A DNA stretch of 64,000 nt, from NCBI RefSeq assembly GCF_000006565.2, contig NC_031478.1:7346343-7410342 (forward strand), given 5' to 3'. The position numbers and the translations under genes are program-made. Below, piece by piece: positions 46,201 through 57,600 of this stretch. Every line of letters starts with the position of its first letter. Within the stretch, counting starts at the first letter, position 1. The stretch comes from Toxoplasma gondii ME49 (Eukaryota; Apicomplexa; Conoidasida; Eucoccidiorida; Sarcocystidae). Below the pieces are notes generated by a model. The model was not told the origin of the DNA. It saw only the letters and a program-made list of their open reading frames with translations, and searched no databases.

Positions 46201-48815
46201 CACGTTGTTCGACGTTGCCTGGAAAGTTATCCTCGAGCAAAGACGTCGCACGCAGTCCGCGGCTCTGCGCTTCTCTCCGTCTCTCGTGCTGCTCCCAGCC
46301 CCGCCAGAAAATGGCTTTTCGGTAGTACGTCGTTCTGTCTTCGTCCTCGAACATGGCCTGCAGGAGGAGACGCAGTCGGCGTACAATCGGAGACACGGAG
46401 ATCTCGCTCGAGTTCCCAGACGCGATCTGCCGACGTCACACGTATCAGGAAAAAGCGAAGCTCCCTCCCTCTTGGCGTTTGCGCCTGAGCCAGACGCACT
46501 CCCCGCCCCCACCATCCTGCGGACGAAGAGACGACTGTCCACTCGGAAACGGGCAACAACGATGTCGCTTCCTGCGAGGGACGGACGGCCTGAGAGCGAA
46601 TGAGAAAGTGCAGCACACGGGAACCGGTGATGCCTCGGTGTCCCTCTCGTCGGCTGCACGCTTTCGACGTTCTGCGTACCTGGTGGTTCTTCCAATCGTA
46701 CTGCTTGCAGATGGTAAGCGAGGAAGGCGCCTCGCGCCTGAAGCAAGTCGAACGCGCAACGCCTTCCTTCAGCAGCGACTCGACTTTGTCCTGACAGACG
46801 CGGAAGACGAAGCAGAAGCCTCGTGAGCACCCTTCCCAAGTGCAGACGCCACCCACCCGCAGTCAGGCCAGAACGCGTGGATCGATGAACGCAGAGGAGA
46901 GAAGAGAGACAGGAGACGAAGCACGGCGGAAGCCTGTGACATGAAAGAGACCGAAAAGAGAAGCCTTCTTCTTCACCGCCCCTTCGCGGTGAACGCCGGC
47001 TCCTGGCCAGACGAGAACACTGACTTTTGCGAACGACGGAACATCCGGAACAGAGAGCAGTCCAGAGTACGGTGTTGCACAGCAGTCAAAAACTTTTTGC
47101 TGGTCTGTAGCTCACGAGTCCCTTCAGCATCCCGCGTGTGTCAAACATCCGAAAGAACTTGTTCACTTGCCTCTCCCGTCTGGAGTCCGACTTCGAGAAT
47201 CCGAGGGCCTCGGACGTCTCCGTTCGCTGTGAGTTTTTCACCCTTTTTTCTTCTTTCTTTTTCGGTGTGTCGGTCTCGCGCGCTCTTCTCTTCGCCGACT
47301 TACTTCGTAGGACGCAGTTGCTTTCCACCGGTTTCGACTGGAGACTTCAGTCAGTGTGACTTGGAGGAAAGGTTGGTCGAAGCGTTCGAACGCGTCTCGC
47401 GGAAAACCGCCAATGGTGTCCACAGAGGCCGGCGAGGAAGGCGTGGAGAGGCTCGTCGAGTTGCAGGGAGCGTTTCCTGTGTGCATCTGCCTCTGCGCAT
47501 GCAGTGGGGGTTTCCCTTGAAAGCCAGCAGCCGGAGAAGGACGCACAGGCGTTCCAGAGCCCAAGGCAGAGGGAGGCCGGTCTTCGCGCTTTCCTGAACT
47601 GGAGGCGTCTCTTTCCGCTCGAGTTGATTTCCTCTTCTCTGCAGAAACACGCAGCGTCACTCCAGCGTTCTTCGACCTCGCCTTTGTTGCTGGAGAAGCC
47701 GGAAAATACCGCGGTGTCCGGCTTTCGACTCTTGCCTCGCTCTCCTTGTCCTGCTTTCTCTCCTCCTTTTCTTCCGTGTCTTGTCTTCTCTTCTTCTCTC
47801 CTGCTGCCGCTCCCCTGGGAGTCTGTCGCCCGGCGCCTCGGCTGCCTGACTCTGTTCCCTCGGTCTTCGCGTACGTCCACGCTCCACCCTGGCTTAAGGC
47901 GACCCCACCCGATCCTCTGCCTCGTGAGCAGCAGCGGCGACTGCTGCCTCGGACTTCCTCCCTCCTTCGCTCTGTCGCCGCCAGGCCTGCAGCTGTTCGC
48001 GCAGGAGTCGCTGGCCTCCTCTCTCTCTCCCCGACTCGCCGCTTGCGGGATGGGCCGCCCCGGTCTTCTCCGTTCGCGGCGTCTGTCTCGGTTTCGCGTT
48101 GCTCCTCTTCGTGAAGGCGTTCTGTGCGCGCTGCAGGGTCTGCCCTCCTCGACATGTCTCCTCCCTCTTCTCGCTTCTCCCACAACTCGCGCGCTCGACT
48201 CCGTCGCGCTCTCAGAGAGTAACCCCCGGGTGGCTCCCCGCGCCTCACTCGACCGGTTTCATCTTTCGCCTCTTCTCGCTCTGCTTCACCTTCCCTCGGT
48301 GTTTCGTTCTCGCCGACATGGGGACAACCGAGGTCCGTCGACGCCTCGAGCGCGTCTGCGTCTACTACCGATGGGGCAGAGAGAGACGCATGCAGTGAAG
48401 GGGACGAGAGAGAAGATGGGGAAGGCGGCTTCGGGGGGTCTCTCGAACGAAGCCGAGAACGCCGTGGAGAGGCTCTTGAGTTCGGTGAGTCGACAGAGCG
48501 AGACGGCCCTTCGCCCACTTGTCCAGTGCCTGCTTCTCCCTCGTCTCGCGTTGTGTCCTTCGCCTCGTCTCTTTGAGCTTCACGAATTCGTTCCTCAGTC
48601 TTCCGGCCTTTCGCCTTGGTCCTTGTCGCAGGTCTCTCAGGCCCTCGCACTTTCTCTGTCGTCCCCTTCTCCATTTCGCTGCTGGTCTCCTCCTGGGACT
48701 CGCGTACGGCGTGAGACGCGCTTCCGTCCTGTCGCATCTGGACCTGTTCGCCTCTTCTCTCTTGCAAGGCGTCGGTTGGTGCCGCTCCGGCAGCAACGCC
48801 TTCGTCCTCCCCCAT
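40215..48815 (-). CDS. protein arginine N-methyltransferase-like enzyme with very large insertions
   Basis: Exons in coding order: 48815-47304, 47226-47116, 46790-46680, 46357-45668, 44856-43564, 42129-42034, 41400-41320, 40999-40838, 40367-40215. They sum to 4209 nt (1402 aa); every exon is a multiple of three and all eight introns are phase 0. PRMTs transfer methyl groups from S-adenosylmethionine to arginines. Core blocks in order: the N-terminal helix '[15 protein letters not shown]' (about 580-594), SAM motif I '[20 protein letters not shown]' (about 783), 'VDALEVSK', '[13 protein letters not shown]' (about 1114), the double-Glu loop '[12 protein letters not shown]' with Glu-Glu spacing 9 (about 1186), and the beta-barrel '[19 protein letters not shown]' with '[14 protein letters not shown]'. 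Residues 1-504 are charged low complexity. Insertions of about 185 acidic and 275 Ser-rich residues interrupt the core. Barrel order is reminiscent of PRMT5, motif I of PRMT7/9, so I leave the class open. The donor after exon 8 (40838) is a choice between two. Confidence 0.85.
40526..40665. repeat. (TA)n microsatellite in the last PRMT intron
   Basis: About 140 bp of TATA/TACA repeats lie in the intron 40368-40837. Confidence 0.92.
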
Positions 48816-49340
48816 CTTTCCTGATCTCCACTGGCGTCTGCTTTCTTCTCTCGTGTAGCTTCCTCGTGAGCTCTTCTTCTCTACCAGGCGGTTCCACCGT
48901 TACTTCTTCGCGTCCTGGCGTCGTTCTTCTCCACGAGCCGTTTCGTTTCCGGCGCAAATTCGAGCCTCCTCCTCTCCTCTGCGTCCAGGAGGAAACGGAA
49001 GAAATCGAAGCGCCTCCTGCCAAAAAAGCAAACCCCCTTCTGAAGAAGCAAAAGAAGAGTGCCTCTGAACTCTGACAGGAAACTTCGGTGCTCTTCCGCG
49101 GCGTCTCCGCCGCCGCGCCCACTCAACACTGGACAGAACAGGCCTCCCTGATGATCACACCCTACGCGCTCGCTCCTTCCTCATGAAAAAGGCGCCTTTC
49201 TCCTCGCATCTGATGAAACTTTTCCGCGCGCTCCTCCTGTCTTCGAGTCCCTCGCCGTGCGGTCTCGCTCTCGCCCCGGCGTCCCTCGGCGACGACGCCC
49301 AGGAAAAGGCCGCGTCTGTCGGGAGAGAAGAGGCTTTCTT

Positions 49341-49585
49341 CAGCTCACCCGGAGAAGTTGGACAGCCAGCTGATTGCGACCCAGGCCAGCTTGTCCTGGA
49401 CTGCGCTTTTTCGGTCGAAATCAGAGTCAGCTCTTGCCGTCGGGCGTCAACGGCCGTTTCAGAGCATCCCGCAGAGGAGCGAGCACAGGGAAGCGGCGTC
49501 GAAACTCCAGACCGTCTTTCGTGGGCAGCTAACTCAGCGGAAGCGACAAAGGCGAGACAGAACGCTGAGGAAAATGAAAAAGTGA
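49341..49585 (+). CDS. candidate terminal exon with an IQ-like motif
   Basis: A plus-strand frame ends in TGA at 49585 with 'AASKLQTVFRGQLTQRKRQR', which fits the calmodulin-binding IQ pattern (I/L)Qxxx(R)Gxxx(R) and a basic tail. A plausible acceptor (tttcttcag) precedes it near 49343. No upstream exon could be joined with confidence, so it may be chance. Confidence 0.25.
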
Positions 49586-50135
49586 AAAAAAGTCTGCCTG
49601 CGATGGGTCTGCAGCCCTGGCCCGCGGTGGGGAGGGACGGTGTTGTGTGCGCGGAGGTCAACGGCAGCGAGATCGGAGGGCGAACGGGGAGGACGGTAAA
49701 AGGGAGGTAACATCCAGGGGAGATTTTCGACAAAGTTAAATCTGTCTTTCAATGGACAGAAGAGCCAAAGACGCACACCACAAATCAAAGATCAACTCTC
49801 GATCTGGCTGCTGTGTGACGACACCGGAGCGCACCCCCGGGAATCGGTGACCATTGCTGTCGAGGAGTTGCCGCAGAAAAAAGGCGAGAGAATGGAGAAA
49901 GCAAAAGTTCCGCTAGTTCCTTTTGTGAAAGGCGTTTTCGTTCCTGGAGTTCCTCGTCTGCACCGTCTGTGTTTCCTACCCCAGCAGCAGGCACAGGCTT
50001 CTCCTGTCTCCCTCGCTAGTCGTGTCTCTCAGAGCTCCCCGGGAACCGGGTGTTGCTCCAACGCGGCGGCAGCCCTCACCTGTCCCTAAACTCTGTTTTG
50101 TGTCTCTCTGTGTGCGTCAAAATCGTCTCTGATAG

Positions 50136-50387
50136 TATAGAACGCTCCATCCTTTCTTGCTGAGTTCGTTGATGCCCGTTTTCGGAGCTTTTTTCAACGA
50201 AGACCCTGCCTCCCTCCTCCACGCCTCCGCGGTGAAAGAGTCGCCAGCTGCTCAGCTCGTGACCCCCCGGGCGGTGGAAGTCCGCGACTCGCGAAGTCAC
50301 TTTAAACAGTTTCAGCCCCGTAGCGCCCCTGCTGAGGATGCTTCCACCACGATGAATAAGTCCTTCGAGGAGTTCAAGGACGATTGA
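50136..50387 (+). CDS. candidate terminal exon, unrecognised
   Basis: Directly after a possible acceptor (ctctgatag), a plus-strand frame stays open to a stop at 50387. It includes 'SSLMPVFGAFFNEDPASLLH' and ends 'MNKSFEEFKDD'. The composition looks protein-like, but no upstream exon or domain was found. Confidence 0.25.
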   Translation, partial: YRTLHPFLLSSLMPVFGAFFNEDPASLLHASAVKESPAAQLVTPRAVEVRDSRSHFKQFQPRSAPAEDASTTMNKSFEEFKDD

Positions 50388-51620
50388 GGCGCTGCTGGCG
50401 ACGTGGAAATCCCTGTTTCGCCAGGTGCGACAGTGGGCGAGAGTCAAGAACGGGAAGAGCACGGCGGGTGCAGCGAAGGCTGCAAGTCACTTTTTCTGGG
50501 GGTCGCCTGGCAGCAGCCACAGGGAAACGAGAGAGAGGCTGGAGACATTCTGGAGACTGTGAAGCAAAGAGGGAGACGGAGGCTCCAGCTCAACGCGTTG
50601 CGTCGAAGGGAAAAAACGAAAAAAGGTCTTTTGCGACGGCCAGGAAGACCCCGAATTTACGGACATTTGGTTGCCGGATTCCGACGGCAGACCAACCTGG
50701 GCACATGCAGAGCGCGATCAAAGTCACAGTCTTATGCTGAGAAAAGCACAAGGATCGTCGCCTTCTCTTTTCACAAGGAACAAAGTCTTCTTTTGTGATT
50801 GTGAATGCCGTTTGCGTCAACCCCAGTGTCCAAGCGAGGAAAAAGCATGGCGCGATTCGCCTTTTAAACCTCTTGTAATCCTTTTAAGAGTCTCGGAGTC
50901 GGTCGATTTCCTCTTTTCTGCCGAAGGCTGGGTGGCAGAGGACCCGCGAAGGTTCCATTTTCTCAGGCGAATTTTCTTTCTTGGGACGACCGGACAGCTT
51001 CGGAGTTGCGCTCACTCTTTCTTTGCAACCTGTTAATCGTTAATCGTCTCCCCTGTGTTTCCTTGTCCTCTCTCAACTGCCCGTAGTTTCACGTCTGGGA
51101 CGTAGACGATGTGGACATAAACTGAATGCAATTTATACGAAGCGCTTTCAGTTCTTTTCGGCAGTTCAGTGGGGTGATTTTTCCCCTCGCTCGGTGTCTT
51201 TCGTCTTTTTCGTAACTGCTCTGCCCTCTCCTCTCCTGCTCTGTCTCTCGTCCGGCTTTCTCTGTCCTTTCTGCTCTGTCTTTCTTTTCGTCGCTGGCTC
51301 TCCTCTTCCCCCTGTCCTTCTCCGCCGTCACTGCTGTCGTCGGCTTCTCTGATTTCCTCAGTAAGAAAACCGCGAGTCGGGAGAGAAGGCTCCGCGGAGG
51401 TCGCGAGAAGGAGAGAAACAGGGAACGTCAAGCCTGAGAAAGACCCTCTCTTGCTGTGTGGCGTCAAGCAGAAACGGACTGAAAGAGAGCGAGCCTCAGA
51501 AAAGAGAGAAGTTGGACGATTTTAAGAGGCTGGAGCGATCAAAGCTGTGGCGGCTGCGCAGACGGAATGTCCAATCGGATGTCAACTACACCAGCTGACA
51601 TTCACGGCTGAACTGTGAGA

Positions 51621-54600
51621 ATGGAGGAGAGTGCATTGCCTCCAGAGACGGAGGATGCTGTGCTTATCACAGTCTCCTCTCTCTGTTGCTTTGAGCAGGA
51701 AGAAGAGGCAGTGGTGTCGAGAGAAAAAAAAAGGAATTCGTGCCAAAGAGACAGAACAAAGAGTCCTGATTTGCCGCGGCAAAGACGGCTCTCGGGGCAA
51801 ACAAGTCGCTTCCTTCCCCTCGGAATGATCCCTTGCCGAAACCATCAAAGTTCTCCTCCCTTCCACGGTTTTATGTCTTCTCTCTATCCTTCCTCTTCGT
51901 TGTTCTCTCCTTCCTCTTTGTTATTCTCTCCTTCCTCTGCGTTCGTCTCTCCTTCCTCTTCGTGCTCCTCTCCTTCTTCGCTTGTCTATTCGTCTTCTTC
52001 TCCCTCTTCTTCAGCCGGCTCTTTTTCGCTTCTTTCATCTTTGCGTCTGAACAAGCGTAGACTCCCTCGAAGACGAGGCCGACAGCGGAGGAAAGGAAAA
52101 AGGAACTCTCGTTTTTCTTCGGGTGGACGTGCCTTGAGGCTATCACTGCATGCGTCGTCTTGTTCTTTGTCTCCTGTCTCTCTCTCTCCGTCACTCCTTT
52201 CCTTTCAGGGCCTCTCCTTAGAGCCTGTTTCGTCGTCTTCTCCTGACTCGTTTCCTTCTCCTTGTCCTCTCTCTTCTTCTTCCCTTCGTGCTGCGTCTTC
52301 TTCTCTGTGCTGTCGCCCGTCACGTTCAACTGAACTTCTCCGTCAGCCGGACAGTTTTTCGGTGTCTGAGAGCTCTGAGGCGTCGCCTTCTTCTCTCCAG
52401 TCCTTCGAAGGAGAGCTGCATTGTGTCCTCCCTCCTCGCGAGGTGCATCTCGCTCGAGGAAAGATGTCCAAGTTCGTTCGTCGACCCCCTGTCTCCTTTC
52501 CCTCTGCTGTATCTCCGCGACCTTCTTCGTCTGCGAGAGCCGAGCCCTGTCACCTTCTTGTTCTTTCGCATCGCAGACGTCGGCTCTTGTCGGATTCAAG
52601 AAAAAGTACTTCTTTTCTTTTCTTCCTCGACGGACAGATCTGCGACTCTTCAGAATGTCTCCACTGTTTCTCACCTCCACACTGCGCCTCTCGCTGCGCT
52701 TCTGAGTCTCCGTCCGGTTCGTCTCCATCTCTCTCTTCTGGTCGAGTGTCCGGCTCTGCCGCTTCTTCCTTATCTTCTCGGTCGTTTTCGTCTTCGTCGT
52801 TCGTCTCCGCTTCAGTAACCTCTTCTTCTCTGTGCTCTAGAATCTCTGCTCTCCCAGGAACAAAGCCTGCTTCTCGCGCTTCCCAGAAATCCGTTTCCGA
52901 ACCGGATCCGCGCTGCTCGCTGCCCCAGAGGGCGAGGAGGGGAAGGAGAGATCCACGAAAAAAGGAGACAACGAGAAGAGCAAAGAGACGTTCCGAGATT
53001 CTTGTGGCGCCATCGAAACCTTCGTCTCAGCAGAGATCTAATTCGGAGGAGACTGGAGCACGCGACTCTTTTCCGTGGATCAGGTTCTTGCCCCGTTTTA
53101 ACCGGTCTCCTGATAAGCCATTTCCTTCGGCTTCCTGTTCATGTCCCGACGCTGCTTCGTCAGCTCCTTCTAGTTCTTCGTCTTTTCGAACTTTTCTTCC
53201 TTCGCCTTCACCTCCTAGTGTCGATCGTTTGCGCCGAGTTCCAGTTCTTAGAGCCAAGCGACCCGTCCGGCGTTCTGTCGCGAACTGGAAACGAGCTTCC
53301 TCTTCGTTGCTATCTCTCCTGTCTCTTCTTTGCCTGTTTGTATTTCTTCCCTCTCCTCCTGCGTCGCGGAGGCTGTCTCCTGGCCTCCTCTCGCCAGCTC
53401 AAGCTCTGTCTCCTTTCTTGGAGCCCAGAGGGGGCGGGATGCCTGCGTCCGCTCCGACCGCGGTCGCAAAGCCCGCGAACGGCGAGAAAGGAGACACCCT
53501 GCCGGCTGTCCATGTGTCGCCTTCTTTGGAGACAGAGAGACAGCGAAATGAGGCCGGTTCAACTGCCGGAGGGCAGGAGGGTGGAGGCGAAGAAGTCGGG
53601 GAAGGTACCGAGAGAGAGGGATCGAAAAGTGGAGGGGAAGAGAGCGAGACAGATGCTCAGGGACAGGAGTCCCTGTTTCGCTTGGATGCGAAGCCCAGCA
53701 AGGAGACTAGAGACACTTCGTTCTCCGTCGAAGCAATGGCAAAGGATCCCTTCCCCCTGTTTTCGTCTTTCTCCGCTGACGAGGGGGACAGTGAAGAAGA
53801 GGAGAACGAAGGGTACGAGCGCGAGCAGGCGAGGGGACAGAAAGAAGGAGAGGGATCTGTCGAGAAGAGGCGAAGGACAGCTTCCGGCGGAAAAGCTGGG
53901 GGAGAAGGATTCTCTTCGCTGGATGACCAGACTTGGGGAACGACGGAGGATAGACAGAAGAAGAGAGAAGAGAAGGGAGACAGCGATGTAAACATCGATT
54001 CAGAAAGAGAGATCGAAAGGAGTGGAGATGGGGACGGGAACTCAACGTCTTCGTCGTCTGCGTCTCCAGATACAAACAGAAACAGACCCGTGCTGCAAGG
54101 AAATAACGGGGCTCCTAAATTCAGTGGCTTGCGTAAGACAGTGGACAACGACGAAGAGGCCGCAGTCCACGCAGCGAACGCCAACGGAGCGACGCCTCAC
54201 GAGTGGAGGACGGCAGAAGCGAAAGAGGAAGCGAGTGCACAGGGAGAGGCAGAAAAGGAGACAGCGAAGGAGACCGAGAAATCGAGAGAGAACGAGACAG
54301 AGAAAGGGAACAGGAAGGAGGGAGAAGGTTGGGAAGCGAGAAGAGACGCGTCGGCGCTGCCTCCCGAAGAGCATCAACAGAACCCCCGAGAAAGCGGGGA
54401 GGCATGGGCAGACGGAGCAGATGTTTCTGAAGCGTCGTTGAAACGCAACGAACAGCACAAGGAGACAGAGGGAGCAACCTCAAAAGACGCGTCTTCACAA
54501 CGGAAAAACGAAAGCTCTTGTTCTGCGTGTTCGATGGAGGAGTCTTGTGAAAATCGCAGGAAGAACCGATCTCAGGACGCAGGACAGACAAGCAAACAAA

Positions 54601-57600
54601 CAACATGTGAAGCTGTCGATACATCTTCTTCTTTTTTATCGTTTCCTTCTTCCCCTTCGTCTTCCTGTTCTTCTTCATCTTCTCCCTCTTCTGCTCTCTC
54701 TTCTTCTCCCTTCACTTCTCCTTGCTCTAATCCTTTCCCTTCGTCTCCTTCCTCTTCGTTTCCTTTCTCGTCTTCATTCTCTCCTTCTTCCCCTTCTTCA
54801 CTGTCCCCGATGAGAGACACTGTCCTGGAAAATGAGACGCTTAAACGTGTGTCTCCGTCTTCCTTGCCTCCGTCGCTATCTTCTTCGGCTGCTTCGTATG
54901 AGTCTGCAAATGCCTGTCCACTCTCGTTCGACGCGTCGTTGTCTCTCTCTTTTCCGCGCTTTTCGAACGAGGCGGCGGTGTCCCTCCGGACGCCTGGGGA
55001 GGCCCGGGACCGACTCCAGGCTTCTGGGCGACAGAGCGGCGAAGAAGGCAGAGATGAGGGGAGGGGAGAAAGACGAATGTTTTCGAGAGCTCTCGGCTTG
55101 ATCTCTTCCTTGACGAATCTCCTCTCTCCTGGCCGTTTGCTCGTCTCGTCGCCGCCGTTCCCTGGGGCTCCCGCCGCCCTCCCCTCGCAGGGTGAGGTTT
55201 CCGCTGCTCCATCACCTTCCCTGGCTCCCTTGGCGCCTGTCTCCTCGCGTCTTTTCTCTTGTTCTCGCCTCGCTGGGGAGCGATTTTGCGAGGCGTCTCC
55301 GTCTGAGGGGACTGACAAGGTGTGGCTGTCGGAGTCCCGGCCCGGATCTGTCTCCCGGAGCGATTCTATTGGAAGAGCGTTTCCAGAATCGGACCATCAA
55401 ACAGCAAAGACGTATCTCCTCGGTTCTTCTCTCTGCTGTCTCTCTCCTCACCACTCAGAGGCCTCAGTCGCAGCAGGCGTCTGCGACTCCAGGAAGGCGT
55501 CCGCGGTTTATCCTTTTTTGCCTTCCTGCTCGCTCAGGACTTCGACGGAGCTGGAAAGCTGCACAGGTGAAGCAGAAAAGCGGCTTTCTTTTGCTTGCGT
55601 TGCTCCGCTCTCCTGTCCCTCCGTGCTCCCGCACTCGCCCTGTGTTTCTTCGCGACACACAGAGAATAGCGAACGAGGTTGTCCTGCCTTCTCCGAGTTG
55701 GGAGGCGAGATCTTGTTCTCTCCCGCCTCCGCTTGTCCTGCGGTTTCTGGCGAAAGAACAGCGGAGGAGAGAAACCTGGCAACAGAGCACGATGCAGAAA
55801 GGTCTCGTTGCTCACCGGGGGGCGCTTGGATGCCCTGTACTAGCCGAGGAGACTCTGCGGCGAGAGCAGGCCAGACTTTCACGCCGGGGAAGGTTCAGGG
55901 AGAATCGAAAGGCCTCGCGAATTGCGCTGGCCGTAATTCTTCTTTGCATGCTGAGGCGGAACTGTCTCCAGCGGCGGGAGGTGAGTGCCCTGGCCATGGT
56001 CACGATTCTTCGGTTTTCAGTTCCACCTGTTTGCGCGAGAAGTCACAGGAGATCCCGATGTCTCAAATGCGCGACATGGACGGCCATGCGGAGACGCGAC
56101 CGTCTGACACAAACCCCCAGCGAGCACTGGAGTGTGCAGACGCAGGAGAGCGCGAGGTGGAACGGCGAGAAGAGAGGAAACCAAGTTCCGAAGGTGATAA
56201 CAACTTCCAAGACCCGTCTCCTGGCGGCTCGGACACAGCACCTGCTTCGCGCCTGCCTTTCTCAGAAGAGCAGGGCCGCGAAGATTCGCCGAACAGACGG
56301 GGAGAGGACAGTGATGAAGACTTTGGCAGAAGCGAGGGAAAAGGCGAAACTGAGAGCGACGACGACAAGTTGTCTCTCCCGGGCGCGTCGGGGGCGGTGA
56401 ACTCACAGACAGGCAACCGTTTTTTCTCGGATGAGAAGGCGAAGAACGAAGGTGCTTCTGACCGGGAAAAGAAGAGAAGTTTCCGTGACTTCCTTTCGCC
56501 TCCAGCTGTCGTTCTTCGTCCCTTTTTTCTGCCTCTCTCCCTTCGTCGCCTCTTCCTAGCTCCTCTGGTCAAGGCGTTCAAAAGGCGCGAGGCGCACCCA
56601 CTTCTGTTCTCCTTTTCTCGCGACTTGTGTGCCGGAGAGAACGCGAATCTCAGCGACTCCGCATGCGACGCCGCCTCCCAGCGTCGCGGCAGAAAAGAAG
56701 CCTCTGACGAAAGAAACGAACCGGTGCAGCCCCGTCCGCGCCATGTCGAGACGGATTCAGAAGACGAAGCAAACAAAGAGTCGTCAGGCTCCCCTGCTCC
56801 CCTGCAGCGCCCCCCTGGGGAGTCTGGATCCTTCACACAGCAGCAGCAAGAGACCTTGAGCGCCTCCCTTCCTGTGCGTTCCTCGTCCAAAGAAGTACCT
56901 GAAGCTGTCCCGGTGTCCAGCGGTCCTTCTCGCCCCCGAAAGACTGCAGAGTTCACTCTGAATGGACGTCCGTTTCTGCGCGGGCGGCGGTACGAGGCCG
57001 AGGCCCAGAAGCTGAAGTTCGACTTTGCGTCCGTAGACGCAGGCGCGCGCGTGGTGGCGAGCAGTCGCGGCGTCGCGAACATCAAAGCCTTGCAGCGCAA
57101 CGACCTGGACTCGTACATGCTGGTGCCCTGCGAGTTGCACCCCAAGTTTTTCGTACTATCCTTCACGGAGCCGATCCATGTCGAGCAGGTGGCGCTCGCG
57201 AGCATGGAGATCTACGCCTCGGCCTTTCGACATATCCAGCTGCTCGGCTCGGACGCGTACCCCACCAAGCAGTGGCGCCTCCTGGCGAATCTGGAGACGA
57301 CGGCGAGCGAGGCTCACGAGATCTTCGACGTCAAACGCGAGTGCAGTGCGCTCCACGAAGGCCAGGCCTGCTGGGCGAAGTACTTGAAGGTCCGGCTCCT
57401 GTCCCACCATCTGGATTCACCCTACTACTACTGCTCGCTCACATCTTTCCAAGTCTTCGGCTCGACCGGCTTCCAAATGCTCGAGTCGCACATCCACAGC
57501 GAAAGCGCGCCGGAAACCGACTCCGGTCAAAGCGATGGAGACGCCGCAGCCGAAGCGAAAGAGGGTGGCCCAGAAACTACGCAAGGAAGCGGACCTGAGA

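Larger units (their letters stand above)
48816..51620. promoter_or_regulatory. divergent intergenic region between the PRMT and SUN-protein genes
   Basis: PRMT starts leftward at 48815 and the SUN gene rightward at about 51621, so the 2.8 kb between them should hold both promoters and 5' UTRs. Two plus-strand candidate exons inside it are listed separately with low confidence. Confidence 0.45.

Noticed and set aside
47504..49075. 523-codon plus-strand frame and a mini-gene with a phase-0 junction 48487/48984 ending 'KKQKKSASEL'
   Set aside because: Most of it is antisense to the PRMT first exon, which connects in phase to conserved methyltransferase exons. The plus frame is Ser/Leu-rich in the way expected of the complement of an Arg/Glu-rich coding strand.
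56063..57205. 380-codon minus-strand frame
   Set aside because: It is antisense to the SUN protein coding exon, including the SUN domain itself, and has no domain of its own.
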